A DNA stretch of 64,000 nt from contig CM021318.1 in NCBI GenBank assembly GCA_010645155.1, forward strand, positions 6,816,059 to 6,880,058. Reading direction: 5' to 3'. This document shows, in pieces, positions 35,400 through 48,400 of the stretch (its first letter is position 1; the number at the start of each line of letters is the position of its first letter). Position numbers and translations under genes: made by a program. Under the pieces are notes generated by a model, which made no database searches, was not told the DNA's origin, and was given only the letters and a program-made list of their open reading frames with translations. Source of the stretch: Tigriopus japonicus (taxonomy: Eukaryota > Arthropoda > Copepoda > Harpacticoida > Harpacticidae).

Positions 35400-38300
35400 A
35401 GACACAGAGAGAGAAAGAAGCGCTAGAGAGACCCTCGTCAAAGGGAAAGGAAGGCCACCAACACTCCGCTGTACATTCTAAAGGAGAGCGTCAGTTTCTT
35501 ATTGAAAAGTGTGGGCACCGAATTTCGTTCACGTCCTCCCGGTTCGAATCAGAACTTCTTGTGAATACCAAGACAAAACCTTCCGACCAATAGGGAGATG
35601 CTGGTAGGAACGCAAAGAAGGAACAACCAAGTGACCAATCATCAGCGATAAGAAGAAAGAACAGTGTGGTGAGGTGTGCCAATCATTCCCTAACCGGAAA
35701 TAGATCACAAACAGACCCGAGAACAAACAAAGCCACTTTGGAAGGGAAGTGTCGCATCTGGTTTGGCATGCATTCCTCGTCACACCTGAGTGAATGGAAT
35801 CTCTGAACGGATGGTGAGTTCTAAAGAACATGGAATTGAGGGTTAAAAGTACAATAGACAACTTCCTCTCGTTGTCAATCATCAAGTTTCGGTGGTCTGA
35901 ACCTGTTTTGATATCGGTTCTCATCTTAATTCTCGAATTTGGGAAGCCCGACGTGTATTTGAGAATGATCCTCTGTTTTAAAGAAAAATTCATTGGCTAA
36001 TGTTCATAGTTTTTGGTTAATGAAGATCGAACGGATGATAATTGGGCTAATATAAAAATGGGGTCCAACACTCCCAGAGAGAAAAGAATGGCTTTGGCAG
36101 CAAATTTGGGAGAAGATCCGTCAACATTTAGAGGGATTGAGAAGGAAAACACGGTTCATTTGTTGTTTTGCTTCTGGCTACAGTATAAAAGAAAGATATT
36201 TTTTGCCAATTTTGTTGATTGCAAAGTTCCTTGGTTTCCCCCCTCTGACTTTGATGGAAGTTCACACGTAAAAAAACAGAAACAATTCCTTGTCTGGCAC
36301 TTGTCAGAAAAAGGTCAATGTTTCTAAACTGACAGCATATCAAACCCATACAAAGTACATCAAAATTGGGATTAATCGGAATGGAAAAAAAATTCCCAGA
36401 GTGCGTGGGTTCAAATCCTGACATTCTAACAAGAGAAGATTTCCTTTATTCTTTGGTATTTAGAGCAAGTTAGAGCTCTACAAAGAGTAATGTCTCAAGT
36501 ATTGAAAGATTGGTTTAAAAACCTCGGACACATGTACCAAAAACTGATTGGTAGACTTTCAAATATAGATGAATGTGTTCACGTCTTTAAAGTGTTAAAT
36601 GACCAAGTCAAGTACAAGATAGATAAACTATTGTAAAGGTCCGTTTTCCTTGTTCGCAGAGTCAAAAAATGCCTTCTAATATACACTTCCCTCCCTAGAG
36701 ATTTTCATGTAAGTACAAGCTTAGGTAATCGGCTTGCTTTTCAGCTTGCTCTAAGTAAGCTCTGCATAGCTATCTGCTTATGAGCCAAGCACCCAGATCG
36801 ATAGAGATCTTTTGTTACGTTCCTTTGATCCACTGCATTTTGTGTGAGAACTTGAGAAAGATCCAGGCCTGAGACCTGAGTAATAATTAGGCGGAAATGA
36901 TGGAATAATCAATACTCTGGAAACTTTTCTCCACGCTACAGCCGACAAGTTTTAGCTGTTGTCATTGCTCATTGAGCGGGACCGAAATGCACTTCCAGCT
37001 GTCAATCGTGTTCCTGATTGAAGCTAGAGTGCCCCATTGAGTATTGAGGGTTGAGTCACGTGGCAACCTTGCTGCCTTTGGGCATGTATACTTATGGGCG
37101 ATTGTACGTCTGTCGATGTCAACAAATATCCTCCATCAAAGGAACTACGTAGCTGATGGTAAGTGTATGAATGTGATTTAACATGGACACAAACAAGACG
37201 ACGTCGGGTCACGACAAAAAATATACAACTCAGCATCGTCGCACAAGGCTCCAATGAGAAGAGGAATTGGACGAGTCAAGGTCAGAATGAAGGTCTTCGG
37301 CCTTTTTTTCTTATGAAAGGCTTCGGATATGCCCCACAATGTGCTCTCTCACACGTGTTTAAGCAGAATGCCATATCCTTAGAGCCTGACATTTTAAAAG
37401 CTCGTTCTACTCACGGACCAATGAGAAGGTTGATAAAAATTGAAAAACACTCATTGCGCCATCATTTCTACCCTTTGTTATGGAGAAGAGACTCACGCAA
37501 TAGCTGCCGTTTTCATGTGTTATGCGCTTCGTTGCTTTAATGATTGAACTCATGATCCAGCTAATTATGTGCCATTTCAGTTGAAATTCTCCAGCCAAGA
37601 TTGGTTAAAGAATAAGGAAAAACAGTTAAACTACAAAAATAATAGCTGTTATGTTATTCTATCCTTGTAAAATTGACATGGAATCAATTGGCTTTGCAAA
37701 GAAAAAGGGTTGGCTGACACAAATGTTTCTAAAATGATTTCATCGCCTTACACAGAGGTTTAAAGATGGAGAATAAGACTGGTGTCAACCGAATTGGAGC
37801 ACTTGATATTTGAAATAAAGATGTTCCAACAAGATTTGCTGGAATTTTGGCCCTGTTAGGAGCGTCATTGATACAAATCCGAGCATGATTTATTGGAGGT
37901 TTTGACCATCCTGACCCTTGCCAATGTCATTTGAACTCAAGTTTAATAGCTCAATTTTTCCATTAGAAGTTAGTTTTATGGTTAAACCTGTTCAATATTT
38001 GTCTTCAATGAGACTAAACCTTGAATAAAAAAGTACTGTCTATTGAGATTAATGAAGCAACAAGAAAGTTTGTTGCGCCCTCTTTGTGCTCTAGATTGCA
38101 AAGATCTTCCACATTGGTTTGTGCAAACTTGTGCATATCGCCAGAGGTTCCTTTGAGGTCTTTGCACCACCTCAGAGTAAAATTTTGCATTTTTTAGCAA
38201 ACATGTTCACACACTCTCTCATTCCATTGCTACCGACGATCACATTCGTGTTCCTAAAATTCCATCAATGTATGAAAGAAAAGCCCACAAATTATTCTCA

Positions 38301-41300
38301 CTCAAAAATATGGCACACTGAAAATGTCGGGCACTGCTAATAAAATATCAAACAAAGGCTTAGCGATGGCCCTGAGATCCAACCTTCATCAATGGCATGC
38401 TAAAGAAAAGAATCTACACCAAATGATGGAGGAGGATGGTAATCATAAGCCGAATCCGGTCAATAATACTATCAAGAATCCACGCCCCGTTGTCTCGTGG
38501 CACTTACTCTTCGTTTATCTCCAAACCACACAAGCAATATTGGATGCCAAAAGCGGCGAGAAAGAGATCCCGACTCTGGTTGCGGTTGTACATTAATCAC
38601 CAGGAACAAACAATCCTGCTAAAGTGTGAATGACCCTTCACGATCCCGTGATTTATGACCCGACATCACTACTGGCAATGTGAATGTGAGAGCCACGAGT
38701 CCTCACGGAACACCAAGGTTGATGTCCCTTTTAAGTAGTATTGAGCTTTCCCTTCGACGAACTGAAGGATCCATTTCCAGATGTGCAAAGTGCGCCATTG
38801 TTGTTCCTCATTTTGAAATGGGGATACTAGTAGAAAAAAGAGGATTACGGCGCAAAATTCCAAACAATGGCAACACGGATGTTTTCTTGTGACTACGTAC
38901 AAAACGTATCTTAATCTTAGAAGGCCGTTTCTAGAACCTTCTTTGAGCATCCAATACCGAATAATGAGACACAACGGGGCACTAAAAATGGTGTCTCTGG
39001 AAAAAAACGTTAATCAGATATGCGTGAGTGTTGTTCTCGGCCAAGTTCAAACCTCATGTTTCGGAAAATATATCACTTTCCATTTGAAAAGAGCACAGCC
39101 TTTTTCCATTATTGTCCACCAGCTTTGGAAAGCCTAGCACATTTTCTATTCTCTTTTTTTCATAGTATTTGTATTGGGCCTTGTAGAGCCCTTTCTTTGG
39201 AGCTTGATCTCCGATCGAGCTCACGAAAAATGATCAAAGACCTCCTCAACATGGCACACACATATTGTATTCAGAGTAACCTCGTTTGAGACATTTCTTT
39301 TTTGCATCTTTGATACCTCCAATTTGGATACCATTCCCCAAAAGGCTGAAAGAAAATCCACGAGATTTGATTCTTGAGTTTGTCTCTGGTGCCATCAAAA
39401 AGGCTTTGGGCGGTTAATCATTCAATTGCTTTGGTGATGAGGATGTGCTTGGATGCAAAACTAGCAATATCTTGGCACAGATGATGCCTCTGGCAAAGAG
39501 CCTTCAGGAGGAAAATCCTCGGCCTTTGATTTTGAAGGGCTTCCAGTTGGAGATCCGTGACACGATACAGCCTTTCAAAATGAAGTTTGGCAAAACTTTC
39601 TAGGGGTCCAGCGTGAATAATTCATGCCCCCATCTTCAGCCTATACTTGTATCGACAAAGATTGGAGCAGAGTGGTTGTTGGAGACTGCCAACCAACCAA
39701 TGGAGTAACGTTCCAAAGTCTGATGCTACCACAACCAAAGCAGTCTAATCACTTTGGACCACTTGACGAGGCGTTCCAAGATGATTAATGTTGACACACT
39801 ATTGAACAAACAAGACCCTCTCTTTGGTCAACCAGAAAGGCGAACAGTTGGCCGTCTGGCAGGCACTTAGAATTAAGCTCTTTATAAGCCTCCATAGTAG
39901 TGTTGCCACATTAGTTACCGGGTTAGTGGGTTTAAAGAATTTAAAAGGTCTTGATATTCGACTTTAACATATGTTCACAACTAAAGAAGAGGAGCTTCTA
40001 GTATTTCCTTAACTGAAGCATTAACAATGAGCTAATTAATTCAAGACACGCGATAGTGCATTACAGTACACATAATTTTCTTCTGATTTTATTTTTGAAC
40101 TAAATTTTAGGTCATCGAAAAAGACAGAATTTTCTCTATTTAACCCTAATAATGAATGCCCTTGTTATAAACATAAACTAAAAATGTTATAGTTCTCATC
40201 TACCTTGTGCTCGTTACCATAGATATATACAGCGCTTTGTGGTGGATCTTAAAAAGAGTGTGATCGCTCCATTTTCTTCTCGCTAAACCAAATCGGATAC
40301 GGATGAAATTTTTACATCATGCAAATATGCTTGATAAGGAAAATTCCCCTCGTCTTTAGCCGAAATGGGAGCCTGCTTTCTGGATCCGGGAAAGATGTGC
40401 TCATATTTACCTCATTTTCCATTTTTTCGAGGCTTTGGCAAATATGTCTTTCATTCATTCTCGAGACAGGAAACTTTGACAGCTTTGAAGAGGATGATCA
40501 AGCACGACCTGGAACAGCTTTGTGAAATTCAATCCCTTCCACGAAGATCATTCATTCCAAGTTTGTGTTTCAACATTTTTCAACAAGGAAAAAACACGTC
40601 AAGCACTTCTTAGAATAATTTGTTGCCATCACTTGTTTTTCTCCGAAATGAATAATGAACTTGAAATCGAGCCAAGTCTATTGAATATTTGGGACCAGAT
40701 TATGTAAAAAACTGGTCGTGAAGGGAGATTTGCTTCCTTCCTCTTCTTATTAAGTACACTAATCTCAACTGGACATGATAAAAAAAGCCAAAAATGAGCA
40801 TGAAATATCATCTTACAATCGTTTGCATATATTGTGCGGTAGTCACGAAATTTGAGAAGAAAATCATTTTCTACCCGGATCTGAAAAAATGGGACCATGC
40901 AACTTTAATCTTCAAGGAGGTTCTATCGTTATCTAGTTTAATACATACAGCAACCAAACAAGTTGATTTATGGTAGGAGAAGCCTTCAATCTGACAACAC
41001 TTTCACGCCTCAAGAAATGTGGGCCATATTTCACGACCTCATTTTTGACAGTGAAGATAAAAGCATGGTCGAATAAAGGCTACGGAAGTCTCTAATTACA
41101 CTCGTTATACGAAATATGTAACCCCTTAAAAGGTTAAAGGGGTTCGGTTTTTGGGGGAGAGAGGTTTATCTCAAGGGATATTTGAATATTGAAAGCATTT
41201 TGCAATTCATCCAAGTTCAAAGAGGCAAGCCAAGCTATTTTGGCCTTTGAAAGTTCCTCAATTAAATTCAAACTCGCAAATTGTTCCCTTGAAAGGGCTA

Positions 41301-44051
41301 GAGTCTCGTTAAATGAAAGTGCTTTGGCACACTTTCAAAGGGATCTCAGCATTAAATGGCCCATGAATTTCCGTAACCCAACAACTAAAATTTGCTTTCA
41401 GGAAGTCATAACAGTTTTTTAACGCCCTATTTGTCGAGAATGCTCTGTCTGATATTCATTTTATGTTATTGTCTTCTCAACCTTATTACTGGCCATTTTC
41501 AAACGTAAACCTGAAAAGCTAAAGATCTCTTAGGTCATTTTTATTTTTGGTCATGGCAATACTTCTTCAGATCAGAGGATTGCTGTCATTGATGTACGTT
41601 TTTCAAGAACTGATAAAATAGAATCCGAGATTTCTACTTTTAGCAGAATTCTATAGATTTGAACATTTCAATTTGATACCAACATGACATGGCAAATATT
41701 CATTTGATGGAGCTGGAAAATCCAAGAAAATCATTGCTTTCAATTTGCATTCACGTTGAGGCCGAAAATTTTAGCACGCGATGGTGTCAGATCACCCAAG
41801 CAAACCCTATTTTGATAGTCACATTTGGACGGAAAAAACAAGAGAAAAGCCTTCAATTACCAGTTTTCTGTAAATTGCACTAAAACCCTCAACGCAACAA
41901 CCGAGGTCCCTCTGGAACCATCATGAAAAACTCTCTTTGTTCCATTTGAATGGATAAGTTTGCAAAAATGCACGATCAACTTTTCTCCACAAAAAGCCTT
42001 TCAATTTAGAGTAACTAATTGAAAACTTGTTAAATGATTTTGGTGAATCTATGTATTTAAATTGCATCATATTCTTTGAAGAGTTGATAGTCAACACTTT
42101 TATCCATTTCAATAAGGTTCAAATGAGAAAGTTGAACTCAATAGGCTCTTAACTGCAATTTCAGTATTGCCCATTCATATCGGAATGGAAAATAATGAAA
42201 AATAACCTCTTGTTCGCTCTTTTGAGACGTTTGGAGAGTCTCTTTTTGCACCAGGACCATTTTCTCGAGAGTAAAACCATCGGTAAAATAATATACCAGA
42301 CTCAATGAACCAGGCATACCAACCAGCCTCTGTAATTGTGGATAAACTCCAGAGCATGTCGATCAGGTTGAAAGCTCAAGTGAGCGGGTAGTTTGCATGA
42401 ATGATCCAGGGTGGCCAAAAACCTTGACGCTCTTTGATCTTTCATCTTTTTAACACCTATCAAAACAGGGTTTCCAATGGTCCTGAGAACTTTAAAGTAC
42501 ACAGTTAAGCTCACATAAATGTTCTCTAAACGCCCTTATTGCTTCCTTTAAAATGTAAGCACTTAACACTAGAAAATTTTAGATCCAATTTCTGTTCAAT
42601 GGCCTCCCTGTACTTAGTGCTTGGTTCTAATGAAGATGGAAAGTATCTCGGTGAACGGCTCTGTCCCTGACAGGTCCAGGCACACTTTGCCATCCATCTT
42701 TCGGCTTGTCAACAATGCATACATGAACACAAACGTGAAACGCGGGTGGTCCCATTGGGTTGCATAGAAATTGTTGGAATACGAGCGGACGTCCCACCGG
42801 CACGAAAAACATTTCTTTTGACTTGTTTCCTCTAAGACCATTGCACATTTTTTTTTTACCTCTATTACTTGTGGTTTCTACAACCTCTGTATTCTGACGA
42901 ATTCCTTGACATGAGTCTTAGCCGGTTAATCAACAGCTGCGCGATGACGTCATATTATTCGCGGAAGGTTTTAATGAAGAAAAGGGAGCTTGCTAAAAAG
43001 GAGATTGCCTTGAAAAGGTGCGTTTCTTGGTGTATTTAAAGGAAATGCTTGAACGACTAAAACAATTTTGGGAGTGCTTAGCGATGAGCTGTGAACACTA
43101 TTCCTTATATTGACTTTGGCAGGCTTACCGCTCATTAACAAGTTGACTCCATGGATCAAAATTGGGCTAAAGAAATGAGGTTTTCAAAAGCTGACAGCCC
43201 AAATCTTTATCCTTTAACAGCCTTCCACACTGTTCACCAAAAGCGTATAGTGTGACAAGAAAGTCGCGACCCCATGACAATGTGCCTTTAAGACACTATT
43301 TCTCCTTCCGCGGGGTTGTCGATCAAAATAAAGTCGATCAGTGGTCAGAAACAATTCTATTGAAAGGTGCTGTAGGGTCAATATTGAATTAAACATTTGT
43401 TTAAGGTGCACATTACCTTGCATTGCAATGTGACTTGGCCCATTCTTAAATAAAAATTGACTTATTCCATAACATGACATCACTTACTGCAGAGCTTTGT
43501 ATGAGGTTTGCGGGGATGAAAGAGGGTGGAATAACCCAAGAGAGCATTGTCTACGAATGCACCATTACATTTTCTATGATCATTCTATCATCATCAACAT
43601 CGGGGATTGGGTAGAGTTCTGTACAGCAACTAATTTCTGTTCAATGACATGTTTCAAAACTAGACAATGGACACCGAAAGCAAAAAAGTGCTCATCTCAG
43701 GTGAATTCTGACCTCTGATACAATTTGCCTTAGAAAGCTAGTCACTCAGAAAAGTTGGCCTGATAGATAAGTAGATTTGAAAGGGGTCATGCCTTTATTG
43801 TCACAGTGTACCTAGTCAATGTACCCTAGTGCGAATTCTCTTGTCGGTTTATCCCTTGATCAGTCAAGTAAACAAACCATCTATTCTCAAATTCAATAAT
43901 ACAAGTGCCGGAACTTCCAAAGTAGCAATACTGAAAATGTGAAAAACATGTTAAATTTCTTTGAGACAGACTCATTCGCCCAATTCTCCCAATCTCTGAA
44001 CATTTTGGCAACTGTTTCCCTTAACACTTGTTACGTAACAAAGCAAGTTTT
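35400..44051. other. Long intergenic block, no supported gene
   Basis: About 8.6 kb without a recognisable gene. Contents noted: a GGTTCAAATCC B-box word at 36408-36418, and an AACCCCTT/AAGGGGTT hairpin at about 41110-41135. Open frames of 60-125 codons (for example 37163-37540, 38324-38633, 40319-40707) lack motifs and overlap in conflicting phases. The segment 39300-39890 has scattered coding-like stretches with stops and could be an old transposon, but I could not identify it. Confidence 0.35.
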
Positions 44052-44209
44052 CCCGGAACTACTTAGTCAGTCAAAACAAGCAAAAAAAAACACAAAAATC
44101 AACCTTTCACTTCTTAAAATCAAGCTTATTCCCGGAACTGTCTTGAAAGCCAGAACAAGCTAAAAACACGAAAATCAACCCTGGAGTTCTAAAAATCAAC
44201 AATCCATCC
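44052..44209 (+). repeat. 79-bp tandem duplication
   Basis: CCCGGAACT starts two adjacent units at 44052 and 44131. Both continue with AACAAGC, AAAACAC-AAAATCAACC and CTTAAAATCAA/TCTAAAAATCAA. The copies have diverged by substitutions and small indels. Confidence 0.65.
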
Positions 44210-44542
44210 TCCACACAATGCAAAGGAAACAAATCCTTCCGTAAGCTACAGTGTATATTCTGCAGGCTTTAATTATCTTGAAGAAATTGGAACACGCATT
44301 AAGGTTATCTAATATCGCACAGCAACCAACGTCTGAAGATGGTTAATCAGAGGCAAACCAGTGATCTTTCTTTCTTTAACGATGGTATTCAATATTGGGC
44401 CCTCATTTTGTACGCTTCATGTTGCTTCAATTAATCACGGTGAGAATGTGCCTCCTTTTTTTATTGGTTTCAATACGAGAACGTTGGTGGAAAGTGGAAA
44501 AAATAGACTTGAGAACGAGTACATGTGGTCTTCTCCAAGGCG

Positions 44543-45017
44543 CAAAGCACTGAATTCCTGGAATGGAAGCCTAACGACAAGACTTCGAATTTCTAGTTAG
44601 ATCTAACCAATTAATAGTGCTATGGTTAAAAAATGGGCAAAGATTTTTAGATGCTGGAAATGCAATTGTTTTTTCCGACAATCAAAATGGTATCAAATGC
44701 AAGCTTAATCATCCATGCACCATAATCAAGCAAAGTTTTTGTGTGTAGAATATGATAAAAACCGTACTTTTCAAGAAACGAGTTGTTTTATCGGTAGATG
44801 GCAGTGGTAAAACCTTTTTTTCAAAGTCGGTGACGTTTACTTGAACATAAGAATAGGAATTTGCACTGAGATTTGGGAGAGCATAACTTTTGACTCCGAA
44901 ATTCGATTGAGTTGAAAATTGAAATACAAAGTCTACCCAATTGAAGCAAGGTCTCATTTACACAAGAACTTAATTCTTACGCTAGCCTCCCTCTCCCAAG
45001 AAATTCAGTGGTTCTTG
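44543..45017. mobile_element. Foldback element, copy 2
   Basis: The left end CAAAGCACTGAATTCCTGG with GAAGCCTAACGA and the right end GCTAGCCTCCCTCTCCCAAG with AAATTCAGTGGTTCTTG are inverted copies of the 16132-16516 ends. The internal block GAGAGCATAACTTTTGACTC is shared with the other copies. It is 475 bp and non-coding. Confidence 0.65.
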
Positions 45018-45398
45018 TATCAGGGTAAATTTCTCTACTAACTGACCTTGCATTGGCAACAAAGCAAATCCAGTGTTTGAGGCATTGGTTTCGACGAGAA
45101 ACAATTGCTCTTGCATGGAAACACCAAGTTGGAACAGAAGTTCGTCTCTCTTAATCCTCGCCTCCTTGTTCCATAAAATGAGCCCGAAGTACTTAAGAAG
45201 AACACCCGCAGTAAAAGGAAACTTTTGTCTCGTATTATCCGTACTCGTCAGTCCCATTCATCCTCTTGTACTCTGTTCCAGGAAATTGAATGGAAGGATT
45301 GGACATGTGCCCGATCAGTGAGATTGATCCATGATCTTTCGGGAAATGCAGTGGCAAGAACATTAGGCGTCTGGTGCTGAAATCCTGGCCATTGGACC
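45018..45398 (+). promoter_or_regulatory. Region upstream of PP2C exon 1
   Basis: Non-coding sequence between a foldback element and the phosphatase start. It should include the 5' UTR and perhaps the core promoter. GC content rises from about 45300. No TATA box is evident. Open minus-strand frames at 45235-45659 are the reverse of exon 1. Confidence 0.35.
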
Positions 45399-45730
45399 AT
45401 GGCCTCATCATCGCATTCCAAACCACCCTCTGCTGGATATTCAGCCCGGAGTTCTCGGGCAGTGTCTCCAGCCTCGGAATTGGCACCTGCACCTCCTCGG
45501 AGATCCACTTCTCCCACGTCCTCCACGGGAACGTGTTCCACAACAACAAGTCCACCGAATTCCAAATCCCGGTGGCAAAAACTGATCTCTTCCTTGAGGA
45601 AGAGCAAAGACTCGGATAGCTCTACCACTGTTGAGGCTCACTCCTTGAAGCATTCGCACAATTGCTCAAATGCCTTTCTTCGTGCAGGCATTTCCAACAT
45701 GAAGGGCTATAAAAAGGCCAATCAAGACAG
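45399..45730 (+). CDS. PP2C/PPM Ser/Thr phosphatase, exon 1
   Basis: First exon of a metal-dependent protein phosphatase gene that runs off the right edge (exons 45399-45730, 51736-51916, 62475-62701, 63814-64000; 309 residues seen). These enzymes remove phosphate from Ser/Thr using two Mn/Mg ions. ATG at 45399 sits in GACCATGG, a strong context. Residues 1-57 are Ser/Thr/Pro-rich, 56-70 are basic, and the catalytic domain begins near Phe93 with AGISNMKGYKKANQD. Asp110 takes the place of the Asp in the usual MED motif, while the Glu is replaced (NQD). The exon ends CAAGACAG|GTAAGG in phase 2; the AG joins A of exon 2 to make Arg111. The subfamily is not certain, as the arrangement is PPM1-like but the N terminus is unlike PPM1A. 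Confidence 0.88.
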
Positions 45731-47329
45731 GTAAGGTCCCTGAGCTATTCTTGATTTTTTCCTAGGGGAAGGTCAAATTTGTGGGAGGAAAATATTTTTG
45801 GGATTTTACTCCGGTCAGATGCGGAATCTATGCGACATTTTGGACGCTTTTGGGGCATAGACATATGAATATCACTTTCTTTCCGGTTGGAAAAGTTTTC
45901 TAGAAAGCGCCATGATCAGATCGTATCTAGAAGTTCATGGTGATGAGGGAAAATTTATGCCCGAGGTCCGCATGTCCGTTGGGCTATGAGTTATATTCAG
46001 AATTTTGTTGCAATTCGAGAGCAATTCCCGGAAGATATGGTCCATCCTTTCCTCAAAGGTGGATGTATTTCATGGACCATTACGTCCAGGGACTGAACTC
46101 AGTAGCGTCATTTCCCCGGGAAAAAGGGTTCAAATATATCTTCCAACTATTTGAACGGAAAGTGACCTTGAAGCGCGGCGTCATTTCAAGGTTGCTCCTG
46201 AAAATCCGACATCTTCCCCTTATTTTGATATCTTCAATAAAGAACAGCTGAAATTTGGACCAAAATGGTTATGGAGTAGAAGTAGAACCAACTTCCCCGC
46301 ACTTATTTTTCTGTGAGTAAAAGAACCTTTGCTTACGTTTGAAAGATTACATATTTTAATTTTCTTATCCATCAGTCAGAGCCAGAAGTTGTGCCTTTTT
46401 GCTACAAATATTTTATCAGCAAAGAATATTTTAAGACCTTTGTTTCGATGTTATTTTTTCAACATGGCTAAAGTTTCAATATACTTCAAGAACAAACAGT
46501 CTTGTTTTTCTAAAGAGTTGGTCTCGATACTTCAAGGTCCAACCATCACTACTAAGATCAGTGTTGCTATATTTTTAACATGAAGAGTAAAAGTGTTGTT
46601 CTTTCATTTATGGAAACCCTAATGCTTCAAGAAAATAGCTAATCTCGTTTTAAGAAAAGATTTATCTGATTTCAAAGGCTGCCCATGAAGGGCCCTGCTT
46701 TGGTTTGCTGCTAGTGTGTGTGGTTTCTGTTTGTTCGCCAGCATTACGTACAAAAAGCCTTCATTGTGCAGGATCGCTGATTTTGCACTAATGGAGAATG
46801 AATGTGACCGACCACGCTCGAGCTAGTTTGGTTGTTTCAGTCTCAATAGATGGTTGGTTGTAATTGGAGGGATGCTGGAAAATGATGATTCCGTGTTCCG
46901 TTGTTTGAGCAGGCCCAAAGAGGGCTCAAAAAGCTCCACTTACTTGCCATTCTTGAGCTGAGCATGAGAACCACTAAATCCCGAAACATGTCAAACTTGT
47001 CAGAAAACAGCGTCCAACTAGCCGCACACATGACCGAAACTTGCCTTGAAGAAATACAAAATGGCAATGACACCAAATCCATAGTTTGAGCGAGAATTGT
47101 CGCGCGCCAAAAAAAGGGGAAACAAAAACCATTGCTCACTAGAGGTTTTTGGTTGCTTGAGCCACATTTTCTCTGCGGGGTTTCTAAGCTCGTTTTTCCA
47201 ATTCGTTTGCTCAAGTTAGCGGCAAGCATTGTCAACTCAACATGACCAAAAAGAAGACACTGTTGATTAAATCCAAGGGCCTTTTGTTTTAAGGTTGCAT
47301 CTCATCTGAACTAATTTATATTGCTCGAG

Positions 47330-47460
47330 TATGCCAAAATCAGCAGCATGACAACTTTTTGACTCGCTCGAGGGTATATTTAAGGATGTTTAATCTGATT
47401 TGTTTTTGGTGTTCTCTGAAAAAAAAAAATTGTGCTCACATGCAACTTCTTTAGACATTC
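47330..47460. mobile_element. Palindromic MITE family, degraded copy
   Basis: CTCGAGTATGCCAAAATCAG at the left and TTTAATCTGATTTGTTTTTG at the right match the inner blocks of the family at 18001-18167. CTCACATGCAAC remains of the right end. The centre is diverged. Confidence 0.5.
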
Positions 47461-47497
47461 CTAAAGTATACTCTCAACGTGGTTGATAGCCAGAGAT

Positions 47498-47950
47498 AAG
47501 AAGCACTGAATTGCTGGAGGGGGAGGCTAAGGGTGAGAATTTTGACTTCCAAAAGGATTAATTCAATTGCGTTCTTCGGCAAACCAGACCTTGCTTGTAT
47601 TCAGAAGACGATGTATAGTAATATTCAGCTCAATCAATTGACCGAGTGAAAAGTTATGCCTTCTCAAACTTATGTACTGAAAAGAGAGCATAGAGTGAAT
47701 GAGCTCGCCCTTTTGTGCTAAAGCAAGTACCAGAAAAGGGCTAGTTCAATTATTCTCGGTAGGATTTGCACTGAACTTTGAAAGAGCATAACTTTTGACT
47801 CCGACGGTCGATTAAGCTGAAAATTGAAATACAAGTTTAAGTCAACCAAGAAAAGGTCTTATTTGTAGAAGAACGTGATTGCTTTTTTCCTGCAAGAGCT
47901 CATGATTCTTTTCATTAGCCTCTCAGTCCAGTGAAATTCAGTCGTTCTTG
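47498..47950. mobile_element. Foldback element, copy 3
   Basis: AAGAAGCACTGAATTGCTGG with GGGAGGCTAAGG at the left and TTAGCCTCTCAGTCCAGTG with AAATTCAGTCGTTCTTG at the right. The arms share AAAGTTATGCCTTCTCAAA and TTTGAAAGAGCATAACTTTT. A central insert (about 47680-47765, with GAATGAGCTCGCCCTTTTGTG) is absent from copy 1 but is shared with the partial copy near 58700. Confidence 0.7.
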
Positions 47951-47976
47951 CCCGAGAGTACACTTGAGGACTGTTA

Positions 47977-48180
47977 AGGCCGCATGTTAACGCACCTAAT
48001 TCAAAAGCGAGAGCACACCAAAATCAAGTCAGATTAACCGGCCTCGAGTATATACTGTACTCGTGACAACTCCTGTATTTGAAAGGCAGCAGCTAGGGAG
48101 AGTATATACTCGACGAATGCTAATTCGACTTGATTTTGGCATACTCTAGCTTTTGAATTTAGTGCGTTAACATGCGGCCT
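47977..48180. mobile_element. Palindromic MITE family, copy 4
   Basis: It starts AGGCCGCATGTTAACGCACC and ends GTGCGTTAACATGCGGCCT, then CTAATTCAAAAGCGAGAGCA and its inverse. The inner block AAATCAAGTCAGATTAA also occurs inverted. TAA or TA flanks at both ends may be the target duplication. Confidence 0.8.
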
Positions 48181-48339
48181 AATCTGACTTGATTCTAGTG
48201 TACTCATTTCTCAAAACTTTAGCATGCAACCCATTGCTTGCTATATCACTATACAAGGATTGTCCAAATCTGCCAACACTAATTTGTTGGTAGAAAAAAT
48301 ATATAATAGTTCAATTTATGCTCAATATCTATGATTAAT

Positions 48340-48400
48340 TTACGGGGTATCCGATTCCTTTTAGCCTGAGACTACTTGAAGCGGTAGTAAAAATCGGCAA
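48340..48400 (+). repeat. SINE-like tail fragment
   Basis: AATTTACGGGGTATCCGATT, then TTCCTTTTAG, and GCGGTAGTAAAAATCGGCAA match the tail of the B-box segment at 14752-14800. No B box precedes it here, so this is a truncated copy. Confidence 0.45.

Noticed and set aside
36400..36425. tRNA gene or SINE at a second B-box word
   Set aside because: GGTTCAAATCC alone, with no A box, tail or direct repeats.
45235..45659. Minus-strand frames of 72-126 codons
   Set aside because: They are the reverse strand of PP2C exon 1 and its leader; the plus frame has domain motifs and splice continuity.
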